NCBI GenBank assembly: GCA_014621425.1 | Contig: JAANBB010000431.1 | Span: 1-33,210 of the forward strand | DNA length: 33,210 nt | Reading direction: 5' to 3' | Source of the DNA: Cylindrodendrum hubeiense | Lineage: Eukaryota > Ascomycota > Sordariomycetes > Hypocreales > Nectriaceae | Shown: positions 32,102 to 33,210 of the stretch, piece by piece | Layout: every line of letters starts with the position of its first letter | How positions within the stretch are numbered: position 1 is the stretch's first letter | Program-made: the position numbers and the translations under genes | Notes under the pieces: model-generated | What the model saw: only the letters and a program-made list of their open reading frames with translations | Told to the model about the DNA's origin: nothing | Database searches by the model: none

Positions 32102-33210
32102 TTACTCCTTCTCAGGGATGATGACACCCCACTTGTGCTGCTCGCGACCGTAAATGATGTCGCCGAGCCAGCCCTTGACCTTGGAAGTGACCTCGCCAGG
32201 GGTAGCCTCGGGACCCATGGGAATGTCGATGTTCTTGCCACGGTGGTGGATCTGCGAGATGGGGCAGATGAAGTACTGAAAATAAGTTAGCTCGGTACGT
32301 CCATGATCTAGGTTGGTGCAACTTACAGCAGTACCAGCAGCGAAGGACTCGAGAATGCGGCCCTCAGCATCAGCCTCAATGACCTCGTCGATGGTGTACT
32401 TGCGCTCGGTGATCTCATACTCGCCGTTCAGTCTCTCGCGGAACAGCTCGAGACAGCTTCGTCGGGTAACGCCATCCAGGATCAGCTTGTCGTCCAGAGG
32501 AGCAGTGATGATCTCCTTCTTGCCGTCCTTTCGCTTCCAGATGACGAAAAAGTTGCTGGCTCCGGCCTCGGTACACTCGCCCTGCTGGCCGTACAGCCAG
32601 AGGATCTGGTGGAACCCACGGACGCGAGCATCGGCCGTGGCCAACAAGGAGGGGCCATAGTTGGCGCCGACCTTGGCATAGCCGAATCCGCCAACCCAAG
32701 CGCGCACCATGTCCTCGGGGGAAGTGTGCAGGCGCATGCCGCCAGGAGGGGCGTCCAGACGGGGCATGTAGGTGATGATGATGTACAGGAGAGCCTCCTT
32801 GGGGGCTCCAACACCGAGCTGGGGAGCAGTTCCGATGACGGTGGGGCGGATGTACAAGAAGCTGCCAGCACGCTCCTTGGGAAGCCACTTGGTTCCGTCG
32901 ACGGACAGCAGGGCAATAATTAGCTTCTCGATCTGGGAGGGCTCAAAGACAGGAAGGGAGATGCGCTCAGAGGACATTCGCAGACGGGCGGCGTTGCGGT
33001 CAGGGCGGAAGACACGCAGCTTGCCATCGTAACCGCGGAAGACCTTGAGGCCCTCGAAGCACTCGGTGGCGTAGTGCAGAACCGAGGCAGTGGGCATGAG
33101 GCTGAGGGGGCCGTAGGGCTTCAGCTCGGGGGTGGCCCAGCCGGTGGAGGCTTTCCACGAGGCCTGGATCATGTGGTCGGTCGCAATGGTCTCGTCGCCG
33201 GAATGGGCAG
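32102..33210 (-). CDS. Branched-chain amino acid aminotransferase (BCAT), 5' end outside window
   Basis: Two minus-strand exons are visible: 33210-32327 (open past the window edge) and 32275-32102; the intron is 51 nt and the stop is at 32102-32104. An internal Met at 33172 is not the start, because the frame continues upstream as AHSGDETIATDH. BCAT landmarks include FEGLKVFRG, SLYIRP-like SFLYIRPTVIGTAPQLGV, the PLP lysine in GYAKVGANYGPS, the canonical PLP-ring Glu in ECTEAGASNFFV, LDGVTRRSCLEL, the phosphate-binding AAGTA (completed at the intron) and YFICPISQI. It catalyses the last step of Val, Leu and Ile synthesis and the first step of their breakdown with 2-oxoglutarate. Whether it is the mitochondrial or cytosolic form depends on the missing N terminus. 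Confidence 0.95.
   Translation of the reverse strand, partial: AHSGDETIATDHMIQASWKASTGWATPELKPYGPLSLMPTASVLHYATECFEGLKVFRGYDGKLRVFRPDRNAARLRMSSERISLPVFEPSQIEKLIIALLSVDGTKWLPKERAGSFLYIRPTVIGTAPQLGVGAPKEALLYIIITYMPRLDAPPGGMRLHTSPEDMVRAWVGGFGYAKVGANYGPSLLATADARVRGFHQILWLYGQQGECTEAGASNFFVIWKRKDGKKEIITAPLDDKLILDGVTRRSCLELFRERLNGEYEITERKYTIDEVIEADAEGRILESFAAGTAVSCTNLDHGRTELTYFQYFICPISQIHHRGKNIDIPMGPEATPGEVTSKVKGWLGDIIYGREQHKWGVIIPEKE

Overview
This is nuclear DNA from a filamentous ascomycete (Pezizomycotina). The genes have many short introns of about 45-95 nt with GTRAGT-like donors, CTAAC/CTAAT branch sites and YAG acceptors. The families are typically fungal: an Agd3-type deacetylase, Zn2Cys6 regulator, Dal5-type permease, ABCC transporter and F-box/ankyrin protein. 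Fourteen protein genes can be modelled; the first and last run off the window. Exon joins were worked out by hand from reading frame, splice signals and family similarity. I saw no tRNA, rRNA, CRISPR array or intact transposon.

Layout. 1-2386 (+): 3' part of a secreted polysaccharide deacetylase (Agd3/CE18 type) with a Ser/Thr-rich repeat. 3999-5247 (+): secreted M28 aminopeptidase. 6924-8634 (+): MFS transporter. 10557-15691 (+): 14-exon, 1458-aa ABCC transporter. 16295-18048 (-): Dal5/ACS-type MFS permease. 18589-20889 (+): Zn2Cys6 regulator, divergent from the permease. 21605-22755 (+): fold-type IV PLP aminotransferase. 23126-24565 (+): F-box/ankyrin protein. 25067-25676 (+): ISG12/IFI6-like small membrane protein. 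26143-28120 (+): gamma-glutamyltransferase-like enzyme. 28225-28789 (-): mitochondrial CGFS glutaredoxin (Grx5). 29722-30447 (+): phosphopantothenoylcysteine decarboxylase. 30917-31788 (+): unrecognised coiled-coil gene with an in-frame TAG. 32102-33210 (-): 3' part of a branched-chain aminotransferase. Long gene-free gaps (1.6-1.9 kb) and transporters mark roughly 2.4-24.6 kb as accessory; 25-33 kb is compact and largely housekeeping.

Main finding. The palindrome TCGG-N6-CCGA occurs five times by my reading of the whole window. All five copies lie in two promoters: three between the Dal5-type permease and the Zn2Cys6 gene, and two upstream of the aminotransferase. All five fit the stricter form TCGGTG-N4-CCGA on one strand or the other. 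This is the spacing known for Ppr1/UaY-type Zn2Cys6 regulators. Both promoters also carry several GATA-factor sites. I infer a small co-regulated nitrogen-compound uptake and transamination module (permease, regulator, aminotransferase), probably autoregulated and nitrogen-responsive. Its substrate cannot be told from the sequence.

Other points: the aminotransferase lacks the usual PLP-ring glutamate; the zinc-cluster gene has a stop-free, frame-neutral intron inside the zinc knuckle; the gamma-glutamyltransferase-like gene has a 19-nt exon; and the coiled-coil gene combines a probable GC-AG intron with an in-frame stop followed by well-preserved coding sequence.
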